Part shown: one piece after another, positions 7,441-17,105 of the stretch
Position numbering within the stretch: position 1 is the stretch's first letter
Layout: each line of letters starts with the position of its first letter
NCBI GenBank assembly: GCA_949082785.1
Contig: CARVLU010000003.1
Coordinates: 1 to 64,000, forward strand
DNA length: 64,000 nucleotides
Source of the DNA: an uncultured Alphaproteobacteria bacterium
GTDB taxonomy: Bacteria > Pseudomonadota > Alphaproteobacteria > Rs-D84
Direction: 5' to 3'
Position numbers and translations under genes: made by a program
Notes under the pieces: model-generated
Told to the model about the DNA's origin: nothing
The model's database searches: none
What the model saw: the letters and a program-made list of their open reading frames with translations, nothing else

Positions 7441-7780
7441 ATTTCTTCCAGAATGCAAAACCGCTGCGGCGTTCACGCGGCGCGGGACGTTCGTCTTCCC
7501 CGCGGTTGTTGCGATACTGTTGACGGCGTTCCTGGAACCGACGGGCGGCTTCTTCGTCACGCTGAATCAATTTCAATGTGGTTACCGACAATTTACCATT
7601 ACGAACTTCTTCGTCAAATTCCACGATATCGTTTTCGTTCAAAAAGCGGATATCGGCCGCCTTTAACGCGCTGGAATGAACGAACACATCATCCGTATTT
7701 CCATTTTCATTCGGCGCATCGGGGGTAATAAAACCAAAACACTTTTTGCCGTTATACCATTTTACTTTACCTTGACGCAT
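7439..7780 (-). CDS. Cold-shock domain protein with Arg-rich tail
   Basis: 113 residues. Residues 1-70 form a cold-shock OB-fold: GKVKWYNGKKCFGFITPD carries RNP1 (KCFGFI) and DDVFVHSSAL carries RNP2, the single-strand nucleic-acid contacts. Residues 71-113 form a charged Arg/Gln/Glu tail (RRFQERRQQYRNNRGEDERP...) absent from CspA and seen in some alphaproteobacterial members. Likely an RNA chaperone. Start supported by AAGGAA seven bases upstream. The roughly 110-base region before it can form GGTTCC/GGGAACC, plausible for a temperature-responsive leader. Confidence 0.9.
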   Translation of the reverse strand: MRQGKVKWYNGKKCFGFITPDAPNENGNTDDVFVHSSALKAADIRFLNENDIVEFDEEVRNGKLSVTTLKLIQRDEEAARRFQERRQQYRNNRGEDERPAPRERRSGFAFWKK

Positions 7781-7900
7781 AATCTTTTTCCTTTGTTATG
7801 CTGGTTACGGTTCCCATCAAACACAAGAACCTGGAACCATTGTGACGTATTACACCCCACAACGCAAGTAAATAACAATAGTATGATTTCCTACGACTGA
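7781..7900 (-). promoter_or_regulatory. Long 5' untranslated region of the cold-shock gene
   Basis: No ORF. On the minus strand it carries a TGTAAT -10-like box and a GGTTCC/GGGAACC hairpin before AAGGAA. Long folded leaders are usual for csp genes, but no cold-box sequence is recognised. Confidence 0.4.
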
Positions 7901-7906
7901 TGTCGC

Positions 7907-9307
7907 CTATTTCTTGTAATAACGCTGAACTTCTTTCATGACGAAATTAAACAGACGTCCCGACAATGTGTCCGCCGGCACGTCCCAGCGCGCACTGAGA
8001 TACGGCATCGCCGACACCAGGATAAAACGCGTCATCCAGCGAAAGATTTTGCTTTCCTGGGCCTGGGTCAATTTGGCCGGCGCATCCGTCACATGAAAGA
8101 CTTCGTTTTCAATCGCATTGTCCAGTTTATCAAAAATAATTTCCAATACCTTTGGCGGGTAATACAACGTGCAATTGCGCGGGAAACCGTCCATTAATGC
8201 GACTTCGCGGTCCTGGCTGTATAAAATGTTCCAACCCACGCGGTCAAATAAATCGTCCAGATAATGACAGATTTTCAAATTATATTCCCGAACGCCCGCC
8301 GCCATAAACGACGCCAATTGCCGTTCCAGTTCGGCCGCATCGGCGGCCGATTGACTGCGGGCGACCGCGTACGCATCATGCGTTTTGCGTTCGTAATCAA
8401 AAAACGTGCGCACCTGGCAAATAATTTCCATGGGCGCGCGGCGCCGGCCAGACCCGATTTCCACAATCACCTTGGCATCGCGATAATTGCGCGGGTTGTC
8501 CATATCATAAAACTTGTCCCGGGTGGACATAATCCGGTCCGGCATCATTTCATGAATGCGTTCGATGAACGTGCGTGCCTGGGGCACCAAATCAAACAGA
8601 CACTTTACCCGCCACACGTCGCACAACCGCAAATGCGGTTTGGTCACACGGTCCAATTCGCGCACCAATTCCACCGCGATTTCTTCGTGGCCGCGGCCAA
8701 TAATCCCCAAAACTGTTTCCGATGCGGTGGTGATGAATTTTTCACGGAATTTTTCATAAATCTTGTCGGAAATGGCGCGGGCGGACGCTTCGCGTTCGTG
8801 GGCGGAAATCACGCGGTACGCGGTTTCAGCAACTTCGCGGACATAATCGTCGTAATATTTGCCGGTCACCTTGGCCAGGGCGCGTTCAATCTTTTTCTGT
8901 GCGCCGACGATAACCGTCACAATCGACGACACCGACAAATCGATTTTATGCCCTGCCCCACTGGTAAAAAATTGATTGCGCATCGGGTCGCCGTCCAAGC
9001 GATGCTGTACCAGATACGGGGACAACGGACTGATTTCAGAAATCTTTATCGGTTCATCAACGCCGGAATCGCTGTCGTAATCGTACAGCATAACGGGCGC
9101 CTTGGGCGCGCCAAAGCTTTTCCCCAGCAAATGAAACATTTCCCGAAACCAAACCAAGCCATCGCTGTACATGGTTTCCAGGTATTCGCGTGCTTCGGCA
9201 TTGATTTTGCCGGCCGCCGCCGCACGCGCAATCACATCCAGATTTTTCCGGTCGTGTTCGGCAATAATATCCCGAATGGCGTTATCTGTGGCGGCGGTAT
9301 GGGTCAT
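7907..9307 (-). CDS. Unknown protein with RelA/SpoT-like nucleotidyltransferase region
   Basis: 466 residues, soluble. Residues about 225-335 resemble the synthetase fold of RSH proteins: LRLCDVWRVKCLFDL (like the DxxGxR strand), DNPRNYRDAKVIVEI (like the NGYxSLH segment) and RAPMEIICQVRT followed by a His-containing helix (like EIQIRT). The usual HD hydrolase domain is absent and the N-terminal 220 residues are unfamiliar. It starts 11 bases after lysS with AGGATGAAAC, so it is cotranscribed with lysS. (p)ppGpp synthesis or another pyrophosphate transfer is possible but unproven; the match is by eye. Confidence 0.55.
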   Translation of the reverse strand: MTHTAATDNAIRDIIAEHDRKNLDVIARAAAAGKINAEAREYLETMYSDGLVWFREMFHLLGKSFGAPKAPVMLYDYDSDSGVDEPIKISEISPLSPYLVQHRLDGDPMRNQFFTSGAGHKIDLSVSSIVTVIVGAQKKIERALAKVTGKYYDDYVREVAETAYRVISAHEREASARAISDKIYEKFREKFITTASETVLGIIGRGHEEIAVELVRELDRVTKPHLRLCDVWRVKCLFDLVPQARTFIERIHEMMPDRIMSTRDKFYDMDNPRNYRDAKVIVEIGSGRRRAPMEIICQVRTFFDYERKTHDAYAVARSQSAADAAELERQLASFMAAGVREYNLKICHYLDDLFDRVGWNILYSQDREVALMDGFPRNCTLYYPPKVLEIIFDKLDNAIENEVFHVTDAPAKLTQAQESKIFRWMTRFILVSAMPYLSARWDVPADTLSGRLFNFVMKEVQRYYKK

Positions 9308-9318
9308 GTTTCATCCTG

Positions 9319-10785
9319 TTATTTCATAATCGGGAACAAAATCACGTCGCGCAGTGTCGGCGCGTCCGCGATGATGGAAAAGAACCGGTCAATCCCCAGC
9401 CCCAATCCCGAAATCGGGGGCATGCCGTGTTCCATCGCACGCAAGAAATCTTCGTCCAGGTCAAAGGCTTCGTCGTCACCGGCGGCCTTGTTCGCCATTT
9501 GTTCTTCGAATGCGGCGCGCTGGACAATGGGGTCAACCAATTCCGAATACGCCTTGATCAATTCGGCACCACAGACAATCAATTGGAAAATATCAATACG
9601 GCGGCCGTCCGCATCGTTACGCCGCGCCAGCGGAATCATATATGCGGGATAATTGTACACCATGGCCGGGTGAATGATTTGGTCGCGAACCTTGCGCTTG
9701 AACACGTAATCGACGATGGCCGGCACGGATTTCAGCGGTTCCAATTCATCCGCCCCAAACATGCCATTTGCAACCAACTGTTGCTTTAACGCGGGGGCGT
9801 CGCGGAATTCCAAGATATCCACCCCCAGCAATTCGTTCATGCGCGCGGTGTAATCGATTTCTTCGTATTTGGAAAAATCCAGTTTTGTCCCCTGGTATTC
9901 AATCTGTAATGTGCCGCGCAAATCCATCAAGATTTTCTGGACCAACGCCCATGAAAACGCCATGTTGTCGCGATAATTCCAATATGCCGCATACCATTCC
10001 AGCATCGTAAATTCTTGCAGGTGCATGGCATCCATGCCTTCGTTTCTGAAATTCTTGCCCAATTCATAAACGCGGTCGAATCCGGCGGCAATCGTCTGTT
10101 TCAGGAACAATTCCGGCGCAATACGCAGATAGAAATCCGCATCCAGTGCGTTGTGATGCGTGACGAACGGGCGCGCCGCCGCACCGGACGCAACGGTTTG
10201 CATGATGGGTGTTTCCACTTCGACAAAGCCGTTGTTGTTCAGATAATCACGGATAATGCGCAACATTTGAAAACGCATTTTCATCGTGCGACGTGTGTCT
10301 TCGTTTGAAATAATATCCAGATAGCGTTGACGATAACGCGTTTCCACATCGGTTAAACCGTGGAATTTTTCGGGCAATGGGCGCAACGCCTTGGCCAGGA
10401 TTTCATACCCGGTCACCCGAACGGTCAATTCGCCGGCGGTCGTGTGATACAATTCCCCCGTCAGCCCCACAAAATCCCCCAAATCGACGTTGGATTTAAA
10501 GAACTTGTAATTTTCTTCGCCCAGTTCTTCGCGGGACATCGAAAACTGGATTTCGCCATCAATGTCATAAATGCGCCCGAACATCAATTTACCCAGCCAA
10601 CGCTGTGCGGTAACGCGACCGGCCAAACGCACGGGCGTACCGTCCGCCAATTCACGCGCGGCCACGATGGTGTGGGTGCGGTCAAACTTGTCTTTCCAGA
10701 CAACGCCGTCACGGGCGCGGATATTTTCCGCCTTTTGCAGACGGGCGGTCAGTTCGTTGGTGGATATTGATGTATTTTCTGACAT
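9319..10785 (-). CDS. lysS: Lysyl-tRNA synthetase, class II
   Basis: Charges tRNA-Lys. 488 residues: OB-fold anticodon-binding domain (about 50-150, VRLAGRVTAQRWLGKLMFGRI), then the class II core with motif 1 (VEVETPIM), motif 2 (FRNEGMDAMHLQEFTMLEWY) and motif 3 (GLGLGIDRFF) near the C-terminus. Length fits bacterial LysRS. AAGGAACC lies upstream of the ATG. A terminator separates it from tRNA-Gly, so it has its own promoter; the RelA/SpoT-like gene follows in the same unit. Confidence 0.96.
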   Translation of the reverse strand: MSENTSISTNELTARLQKAENIRARDGVVWKDKFDRTHTIVAARELADGTPVRLAGRVTAQRWLGKLMFGRIYDIDGEIQFSMSREELGEENYKFFKSNVDLGDFVGLTGELYHTTAGELTVRVTGYEILAKALRPLPEKFHGLTDVETRYRQRYLDIISNEDTRRTMKMRFQMLRIIRDYLNNNGFVEVETPIMQTVASGAAARPFVTHHNALDADFYLRIAPELFLKQTIAAGFDRVYELGKNFRNEGMDAMHLQEFTMLEWYAAYWNYRDNMAFSWALVQKILMDLRGTLQIEYQGTKLDFSKYEEIDYTARMNELLGVDILEFRDAPALKQQLVANGMFGADELEPLKSVPAIVDYVFKRKVRDQIIHPAMVYNYPAYMIPLARRNDADGRRIDIFQLIVCGAELIKAYSELVDPIVQRAAFEEQMANKAAGDDEAFDLDEDFLRAMEHGMPPISGLGLGIDRFFSIIADAPTLRDVILFPIMK

Positions 10786-10811
10786 AACTTTGGTTCCTTG
10801 GCATTGCGATT

Positions 10812-10840
10812 AAAAAAACGGACGCAAAAATGTGCGTCCG
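10812..10840 (-). terminator. Terminator after tRNA-Gly
   Basis: Minus strand: GGACGCA/TGCGTCC stem and seven T, between tRNA-Gly and lysS. Confidence 0.85.
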
Positions 10841-10920
10841 TCCTGATTTCTTATGGTCGCACGTATCAATTAAAAAATTTTTTAGAAATGTTTTTCATAT
10901 TGTCATGCACCTAAAAACTC

Positions 10921-10997
10921 TGGTGCGAGCAAAGGGGCTCGAACCCTCGACCTCAACCTTGGCAAGGTTGCGCTCTAGCCAACTGAGCTACGCTCGC
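10921..10997 (-). tRNA. tRNA-Gly (GCC)
   Basis: Minus strand. Acceptor GCGAGCG/TGCTCGC, anticodon stem CAACC/GGTTG with loop TTGCCAA (anticodon GCC), T arm GAGGG-TTCGAGC-CCCTT, encoded CCA. Confidence 0.95.
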
Positions 10998-11049
10998 ACT
11001 GCGTGGTGTATTCTGACATATCTTTTTTCAAATTGCAAGTGTTATTTTA

Positions 11050-11077
11050 TTGACAATTTTTATGGTTTGGATATGCT
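11050..11077 (+). promoter_or_regulatory. Promoter of the primase-like gene, leaderless arrangement
   Basis: TTGACA (11050-11055), 16 bases, TATGCT (11072-11077), then seven bases to ATG 11085. Transcription would begin at or next to the start codon. Confidence 0.6.
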
Positions 11078-11084
11078 GATTTTA

Positions 11085-13463
11085 ATGAAAAATATCCCAG
11101 ACAAAAATCTTGGCAGTGCCCGAAAATCCCGCGAATTATTGATGGCGGGGTCGTATAATACACTGTTCGATAACCTGGTGTTTAATCCCCCGGCGCGATT
11201 TTTTGTCTATGCCGCACCCGATTCTGTTCATGACATTTTTCACAGGACTTTTGACGCACTGAATAATGCCGCCACATCCATTAACCGCCATGACGCGTGG
11301 GCGTTCGACGATGTCGCCCGCATTTTGATGGGCGCCGCGAACGACATGCAGATGGACACGGCGATTAATTTCCTGGTGTCACGGTGCGCCGTGCCGGAAA
11401 CGCATTTATATATCCGGCGCGCAAATGCGCCGGGGCAATTGTTCCCGACCAACCGAATTTATCTGTCGCGATACGCCATGTGCCGGGTGGCGAATTACTG
11501 GCTGGCCACAAAAATGCGGGCGGACATCGACATGGGCCGACCCGTATTGACCGCGACGCACGCGGCGCATGACAACGGGCGCCACAAAATCCAAACGGAA
11601 ATGCAATTGGCATTTGCGGCGTATTATTTCGCGTTCCCCGAAACCGATTGCGATGAAATCGCCCGCATCACATGGGACTGGGTCCGGGCAAAACCGGTTA
11701 AGCGTGCCTGGGAATCAGCGCAGAAAAATCTGACCAATGAAATGCGGCGCATTTACGGCCGTGAATTTTCGTTTCATTTATTCGAAGAGTTTAAGCAAGA
11801 ACACATTTTCAACCCGCTGTTTCGTGCACCGGGCGCCCCGTCCATTCGGGACCAGTATGCGGAAATGCTGACCACGCGGGGATTCAAACCAGACACCGGC
11901 GGCGCGCGCGGCGGATGGCGGCGCGGCCGACAAACCGCCCCCAAATACCCTGGGGGATACTTTGCGCCGCATGCGCTGTTTCTGGCGGCATGGATAACCA
12001 ATCAATTTTGCGAATTCATATCCAATGAACCGGCCCCCGACCGCAACCGTACCAAATGGTTTGAATTGCGGGCAAAAAATTTCATGGCAACAATCGGCCA
12101 GGGATTGGCGGCCATGCGCCGTGATAACTCCGCGCTGCGCACGGCGCAACTGTGGGCCGCGCGCCATCACAGCGACGCGTTAAAATCCATTAATGAAATC
12201 AAACATGGCCGCGGCCACCGTAAAACCGATGACGCAACCGGCCAAGTCATGCACGACAACCCGTCCGCGATGGAATTTTTCCGGACAAAGCATTTATTTT
12301 CCGATGACGACATGTGGTGCCTGAAATACCGGCAAAATGCCCAGCGGCGATTGGTTCAATTGCACGACGCATACCGGGCGGGACCGACATCGGAACTGGC
12401 ACAAAAAATCGCAGACACAGAAACGCAAATCCGCGCGGAAAACATCACGCTGTACGATATGGATTTGGGGGGCTTTGTTGATGTGCCACACATTTTAAAT
12501 GCCGATGGGCAATTTGTACCCCGCCCCGTTGTGACGCCCGTCATGGGGACACCGCATCAAACGATGACAACAGAACCAGCGGCGACGCCCGTCCACACAC
12601 CACAACCCGCAATCGCGCCACATCAATACACCATTGATTTTGATGCGGCGCCATGGGCCCCGTTTGTTATTAAATCCCCATCTAAAATCCCCGATGGCGC
12701 GCCGTTTATTCAATCAACAAATCCAACCACCGGCGCCCCGTACGTCATGTATGACACGCACGGTCAGTTTGAATCCGTCAACCCATTGCGGCCGGATTTC
12801 ACGGTGCGCGACCGAATGGGGAACCCAAAAAACAACGATGTGAATTTTGAAATGGGCAATTTCCTGTTGGAAAGCGACACCATGCCCCCCGCCGCCCAAT
12901 TGGCCCAGGCGCACCGTCTGGTGGCACTGGGGGTGATTAATAAAATCGTGTGGTCTGGCAGCAAATCGTATCACATGCGCTGTACCGTGCGGCCGGCCCC
13001 ACAAACGCGCGCACAGCGCAAATGGCTGTTCGCACACATTATCAATACGTATAACATCCAGGGCATCGACCCGGTATGCTGGAACAACGGGCGGTTGATG
13101 CGGCGCGCGGGGGCGACACGCCTGGTGGATGGGCGGGCGGTGACGCAAACACTGATACATCAATCTGATGCCGTTTTGGACATGGATTGGCGCCCATTAT
13201 ATGACGCCCACACGGCAATCCAGAAACACATGTTCGAAACCACCCACGAATTTTCACCCAAAATAAACGACCGCGTGCGCGCCATGTTGGCCCAGTGGCA
13301 CGACGGCAATCGCCACAATTTATTAAACATGGGAATAATCCCCATGATGCACCACGCCGGTTGGACGGATAATCAAATTCGCGCCGCACTGATATCGGAC
13401 GGCGGAAATCCGGGGCTGAACCGGACAATTGAAAAATATATCAACAATATTCGTGGGCGGTAA
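11085..13463 (+). CDS. Large protein with archaeo-eukaryotic primase (AEP)-like domain
   Basis: 792 residues. The region at about 590-720 has AEP/PrimPol-like hallmarks in order: NFLLESD (acidic metal site), KIVWSGSKSYHMRC (the SGxKSxH nucleotide-binding motif) and NGRLMRRAGATR (the R..R.PG-like motif). The C-terminus DGNRHNLLNMGIIPMMHHAG resembles the helical PriCT-type segment of plasmid and phage primases. The first 550 residues are unfamiliar, with a long Pro-rich linker (about 495-530). Such primases usually sit in mobile replicons; here it stands alone beside tRNA-Gly without visible integrase or capsid genes. Base usage looks native. Assignment by motif only. Confidence 0.6.
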   Translation: MKNIPDKNLGSARKSRELLMAGSYNTLFDNLVFNPPARFFVYAAPDSVHDIFHRTFDALNNAATSINRHDAWAFDDVARILMGAANDMQMDTAINFLVSRCAVPETHLYIRRANAPGQLFPTNRIYLSRYAMCRVANYWLATKMRADIDMGRPVLTATHAAHDNGRHKIQTEMQLAFAAYYFAFPETDCDEIARITWDWVRAKPVKRAWESAQKNLTNEMRRIYGREFSFHLFEEFKQEHIFNPLFRAPGAPSIRDQYAEMLTTRGFKPDTGGARGGWRRGRQTAPKYPGGYFAPHALFLAAWITNQFCEFISNEPAPDRNRTKWFELRAKNFMATIGQGLAAMRRDNSALRTAQLWAARHHSDALKSINEIKHGRGHRKTDDATGQVMHDNPSAMEFFRTKHLFSDDDMWCLKYRQNAQRRLVQLHDAYRAGPTSELAQKIADTETQIRAENITLYDMDLGGFVDVPHILNADGQFVPRPVVTPVMGTPHQTMTTEPAATPVHTPQPAIAPHQYTIDFDAAPWAPFVIKSPSKIPDGAPFIQSTNPTTGAPYVMYDTHGQFESVNPLRPDFTVRDRMGNPKNNDVNFEMGNFLLESDTMPPAAQLAQAHRLVALGVINKIVWSGSKSYHMRCTVRPAPQTRAQRKWLFAHIINTYNIQGIDPVCWNNGRLMRRAGATRLVDGRAVTQTLIHQSDAVLDMDWRPLYDAHTAIQKHMFETTHEFSPKINDRVRAMLAQWHDGNRHNLLNMGIIPMMHHAGWTDNQIRAALISDGGNPGLNRTIEKYINNIRGR

Positions 13464-13489
13464 TTTGTTGCTTGTTTAAATTGTCAAAA

Positions 13490-13618
13490 TCCGGTATAAT
13501 ACATGGCATATAACCGGTTTAACTATGCCTAATGCAAAGGGACGATTAAACCCAACTTTTTTGCATTTGAAAGAATCCCCATTTTTCAGCCTTTTGTTCC
13601 TAAAAATATGGTCATTTT
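13490..13618 (+). promoter_or_regulatory. Upstream cassette type 3, copy 1 (promoter plus conserved small frame)
   Basis: Contains AAATCCGG and TATAAT (around 13487-13501) and a small frame from ATG 13525 whose start MPNAKGRLNPTFLHLKESPF is similar in sequence and spacing to MPSPRERLQSPYVFLKKSPF at 36632. No Shine-Dalgarno precedes the downstream ATG 13619; both copies have TTTTATGCCGAATC at that start. It differs from class 1 and 2 leaders: no terminator or a/a'/a'' strands. The frame here stays open to 13833, overlapping the main gene in another phase. Confidence 0.5.
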
Positions 13619-14131
13619 ATGCCGAATCTAAACGTCGGATTGCTTTCGACAATGTGGGGGCAGAATGCGACGGCCGTGAGTGCCGCCGATCAGGCATGCG
13701 CCAACTGCTATTGCTGTACCAATGGGACACAGTTCGCCTGCAAGGGCACATGTTATTACGACGAAAGGTGCTGTATGGGTATGATATGCCCGGAGGGACA
13801 GATTTGGGATTCCGAACAAGGAAAATGTGTTGACGAACCCGTCGTAAAATTCTGTATGAGTGGCACCTATCCCACAGCAACCAGCTGTAAACCATGCCCG
13901 GAAACCACAGATTTTTCATCCACAAACGCCAGATGCAGTGCATCATCCCCAGGTGGAACCATAGGTGGCAGTGCTGGCGACACAAGTATTTCACTGGGCA
14001 TAGAATCGTGTTACATGCCCAAGGAATACCTATCCCTAGAAGGCGGCGGCACATGCGAATACACCGATGTTTCTGGAACATTTGAATTTACCCGGAACTG
14101 TAACTATTCCGCACGGATTGAACTGGAATAA
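13619..14131 (+). CDS. Cys-rich protein, unknown
   Basis: 170 residues, about 18 cysteines, mainly in ACANCYCCTNGTQFACKG, CCMGMIC and CMSGTYPTATSCKPCPE. The C-terminal part (IESCYM...CEYTDVSGTFEFTRNCNYS) is the shared end-module of this family. No strong signal peptide from ATG 13619 and no Shine-Dalgarno, so the true start or an export signal supplied by an upstream frame is open. Compare 36717-37193, which has the same upstream cassette. Probably exported and disulfide-bonded; function unknown. Confidence 0.6.
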   Translation: MPNLNVGLLSTMWGQNATAVSAADQACANCYCCTNGTQFACKGTCYYDERCCMGMICPEGQIWDSEQGKCVDEPVVKFCMSGTYPTATSCKPCPETTDFSSTNARCSASSPGGTIGGSAGDTSISLGIESCYMPKEYLSLEGGGTCEYTDVSGTFEFTRNCNYSARIELE

Positions 14132-14157
14132 AAAAACGCCCCGACCGGGGCGTTTTA
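14131..14157. terminator. Bidirectional terminator
   Basis: ACGCCCCGACCGGGGCGT palindrome with seven A before and TTTT after, serving both converging genes. The same hairpin recurs at 14511-14537. Confidence 0.85.
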
Positions 14158-14471
14158 ACGTGTACGCGGCGGATGATAATAACGCAACGAATCCAGCACA
14201 TATTGACGCCGTGCCAGTTCCAGCTGTTCTTTCTTGATTTTCAAATCATCACGATATAAATCGTTGTGTGTTTTTAACTGGCTGTAAATACCGTCCATGC
14301 ACAACGCAATAAATATTGCGCACCCGGCAATAATCCAACGCCGCCCCCCCCCACAGATTTTACCCGAACCGGATCGTCCGAAGTGCCCATTTGGGATTTA
14401 ATATTGGCATCCACCTTAATCGGTTGATTTTTTATGTGTATAAATTTATCTTCTATCATCGTATTTCCCAT
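14155..14471 (-). pseudogene. Frame-interrupted (possibly phase-variable) small membrane protein
   Basis: From ATG 14471 about 37 codons read MGNTMIEDKFIHIKNQPIKV... up to a run of nine G (C run 14344-14352 on plus). In the +1-shifted frame reading continues sensibly: RRWIIAGCAIFIALCMDGIY (a transmembrane helix), then a charged coiled coil LKIKKEQLELARRQYVLD, with a stop at 14155-14157 just before a terminator. A run of 7 or 10 G would join the halves into about 104 residues; nine G truncates it. This is either a slippage switch, a decayed gene or an assembly error. Confidence 0.55.
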
Positions 14472-14510
14472 TTATATCCACAATACATTTCCCATGCCAT
14501 TTATCAAGTA

Positions 14511-14537
14511 AAAAAACGCCCCGACCGGGGCGTTTTA
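14511..14537 (-). terminator. Terminator of the coiled-coil membrane gene
   Basis: ACGCCCCGACCGGGGCGT palindrome with seven T on the minus strand, ten bases after the stop at 14547. Confidence 0.88.
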
Positions 14538-14546
14538 ATCATGCGA

Positions 14547-15578
14547 TTACAACCATTTCCACGGCTGCACCAGTTTCAGCAAACCGTACGCGGTACGTTT
14601 ATCTGCGAACGCATTTCCACAACGCGGACATACGATAAACGGTGCCAGCATGGCTTTGACCTTTTTAAACAGTGTGAACCATACAAACAGCCCCACCGCC
14701 CATGCAGCCACAACCAATCCCCACGCAACATAACCGAAATATTTGTTCACGGTCCCGGTGATAATCTGAATCACGCCGACATTGGATTTTTCCAAATCGT
14801 TATAGATTTTTGTTGCCACCGGCCATGACGACGGACGCCACGGATAAACATGCTGGATACCGTAATTGGTCAGCAACGTTGTCCCCAACCCGCCGGAATT
14901 TTTATCCAGCTGGGTCTTGATGGCTTCGTCAATCATTTTGTCGAATTCCATTTGCAGAACGCCCGCCAAATCTTTTTCGATTTTATCCAGCTTTGCGTTC
15001 ACCTGTTCGGCGATATTGTCCACCTTGGCAATGGCCTGGTTCGCCTGATCGACGGCGCCATCGGCGCGGTCAATGGCATGGTCCGCAGACGCCAGCGCAT
15101 TGTCAATCGCATCGGTTTTTACCCCGAATTTGCCCGCAATCCCGGTCAGTTTTTTAACACCGCTGGTGGTTTCCTTGGCCTTGGCCGTGGATTCTTTGGC
15201 GGCGGCAGTCTTTTCTTTGGCCGCGGCGGTGGTATCGGTCACCCGGTCCACGGCACCGCCGACCATTTTCACCTGGTCGATGGCGAATGCGACGGGCTTT
15301 TCCAGATTAATAGACTTCTTAATCCCATCCAGCAATTTTTCATACTGCTGCACAATATTGCGTTGCAAGTCAAAGAACATCGATACCACAATCGATTTTT
15401 TAATCGGTTGGGAATACGTGTTTTTAACATGCAGCGGCGCCCAAATCACCAGCGCAATCCACAACACCGACACAATCGCAAATACGCGCTTGGTCCATGT
15501 GACATAAGACGTCTTTTTCGCAACGGTTTTTGCACCGCCGCGGTCGATGACTTCGACTTCTTTTTTCTTTCTTGGCAT
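14547..15578 (-). CDS. Coiled-coil membrane protein with C-terminal CxxC, unknown
   Basis: 343 residues. Basic N-terminus, transmembrane helix about 30-48 (VFAIVSVLWIALVIWAP), a long Ala/Lys/Asp helical region (about 95-215) likely to form a coiled coil, a second hydrophobic segment about 275-300, and a CPRCGNAF zinc-ribbon-like half site near the end. Probably spans the inner membrane twice with the coiled coil in the periplasm. It lies at the end of the era-queA-tgt run but has its own GGAGAAAC site and a TATTAT-like promoter around 15600. Function unknown. Confidence 0.7.
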   Translation of the reverse strand: MPRKKKEVEVIDRGGAKTVAKKTSYVTWTKRVFAIVSVLWIALVIWAPLHVKNTYSQPIKKSIVVSMFFDLQRNIVQQYEKLLDGIKKSINLEKPVAFAIDQVKMVGGAVDRVTDTTAAAKEKTAAAKESTAKAKETTSGVKKLTGIAGKFGVKTDAIDNALASADHAIDRADGAVDQANQAIAKVDNIAEQVNAKLDKIEKDLAGVLQMEFDKMIDEAIKTQLDKNSGGLGTTLLTNYGIQHVYPWRPSSWPVATKIYNDLEKSNVGVIQIITGTVNKYFGYVAWGLVVAAWAVGLFVWFTLFKKVKAMLAPFIVCPRCGNAFADKRTAYGLLKLVQPWKWL

Positions 15579-15636
15579 GTGTGTTTCTCCTTTCCTGGGT
15601 ATAATACGATTTTATGGCCACCGGTTTCAACTGAAA

Positions 15637-15975
15637 TTATCGCGCCATAAACATGTCATGGAACATTTTAATGCGCGGGCGCAAAATCTGGTCCATTTGG
15701 CGCACCACCGGATGATTTTGATAAACATCAACAACATCGGACATGGTGTCAAAGTACGCCTGGGCCTGGTCTTCGTCATCGAACGCCGTCACTTCGACCG
15801 ATGTGTCGGACGTGTATGTACCGCCCCGCCCCATCAGATACAAAGAATAGACGTATTTTGTCACATCTTCGTCCCGAATGGACGTTGCCAGATAGATTTT
15901 ATCCGTCAGGTTCAGCCGCATTTTCGGCCGCGCCCCAAACGCAATTTCATGATTTTGACTGTTTTTATCTGTCAT
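15637..15975 (-). CDS. Small soluble protein downstream of tgt, unknown
   Basis: 112 residues, no signal or membrane segment. It reads as a small alpha/beta domain (KIYLATSIRDEDVTKYVYSLYLMGRGG, then an acidic helix AFDDEDQAQAYFDTMSDVV). It starts two bases after the tgt stop, so it is coupled to tgt. Not recognised. Confidence 0.7.
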   Translation of the reverse strand: MTDKNSQNHEIAFGARPKMRLNLTDKIYLATSIRDEDVTKYVYSLYLMGRGGTYTSDTSVEVTAFDDEDQAQAYFDTMSDVVDVYQNHPVVRQMDQILRPRIKMFHDMFMAR

Positions 15976-15977
15976 GG

Positions 15978-17105
<1,128 letters not shown>

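Noticed and set aside
8264..9652. 462-codon plus-strand frame opposite the RelA/SpoT-like gene and lysS
   Set aside because: His/Phe/Asn-rich shadow composition, no Shine-Dalgarno, spans two well-supported genes on the other strand.
10830..11084. Extension of the primase-like gene upstream through tRNA-Gly
   Set aside because: It reads through a tRNA gene and terminator; the promoter at 11050-11077 and ATG 11085 explain the real start.
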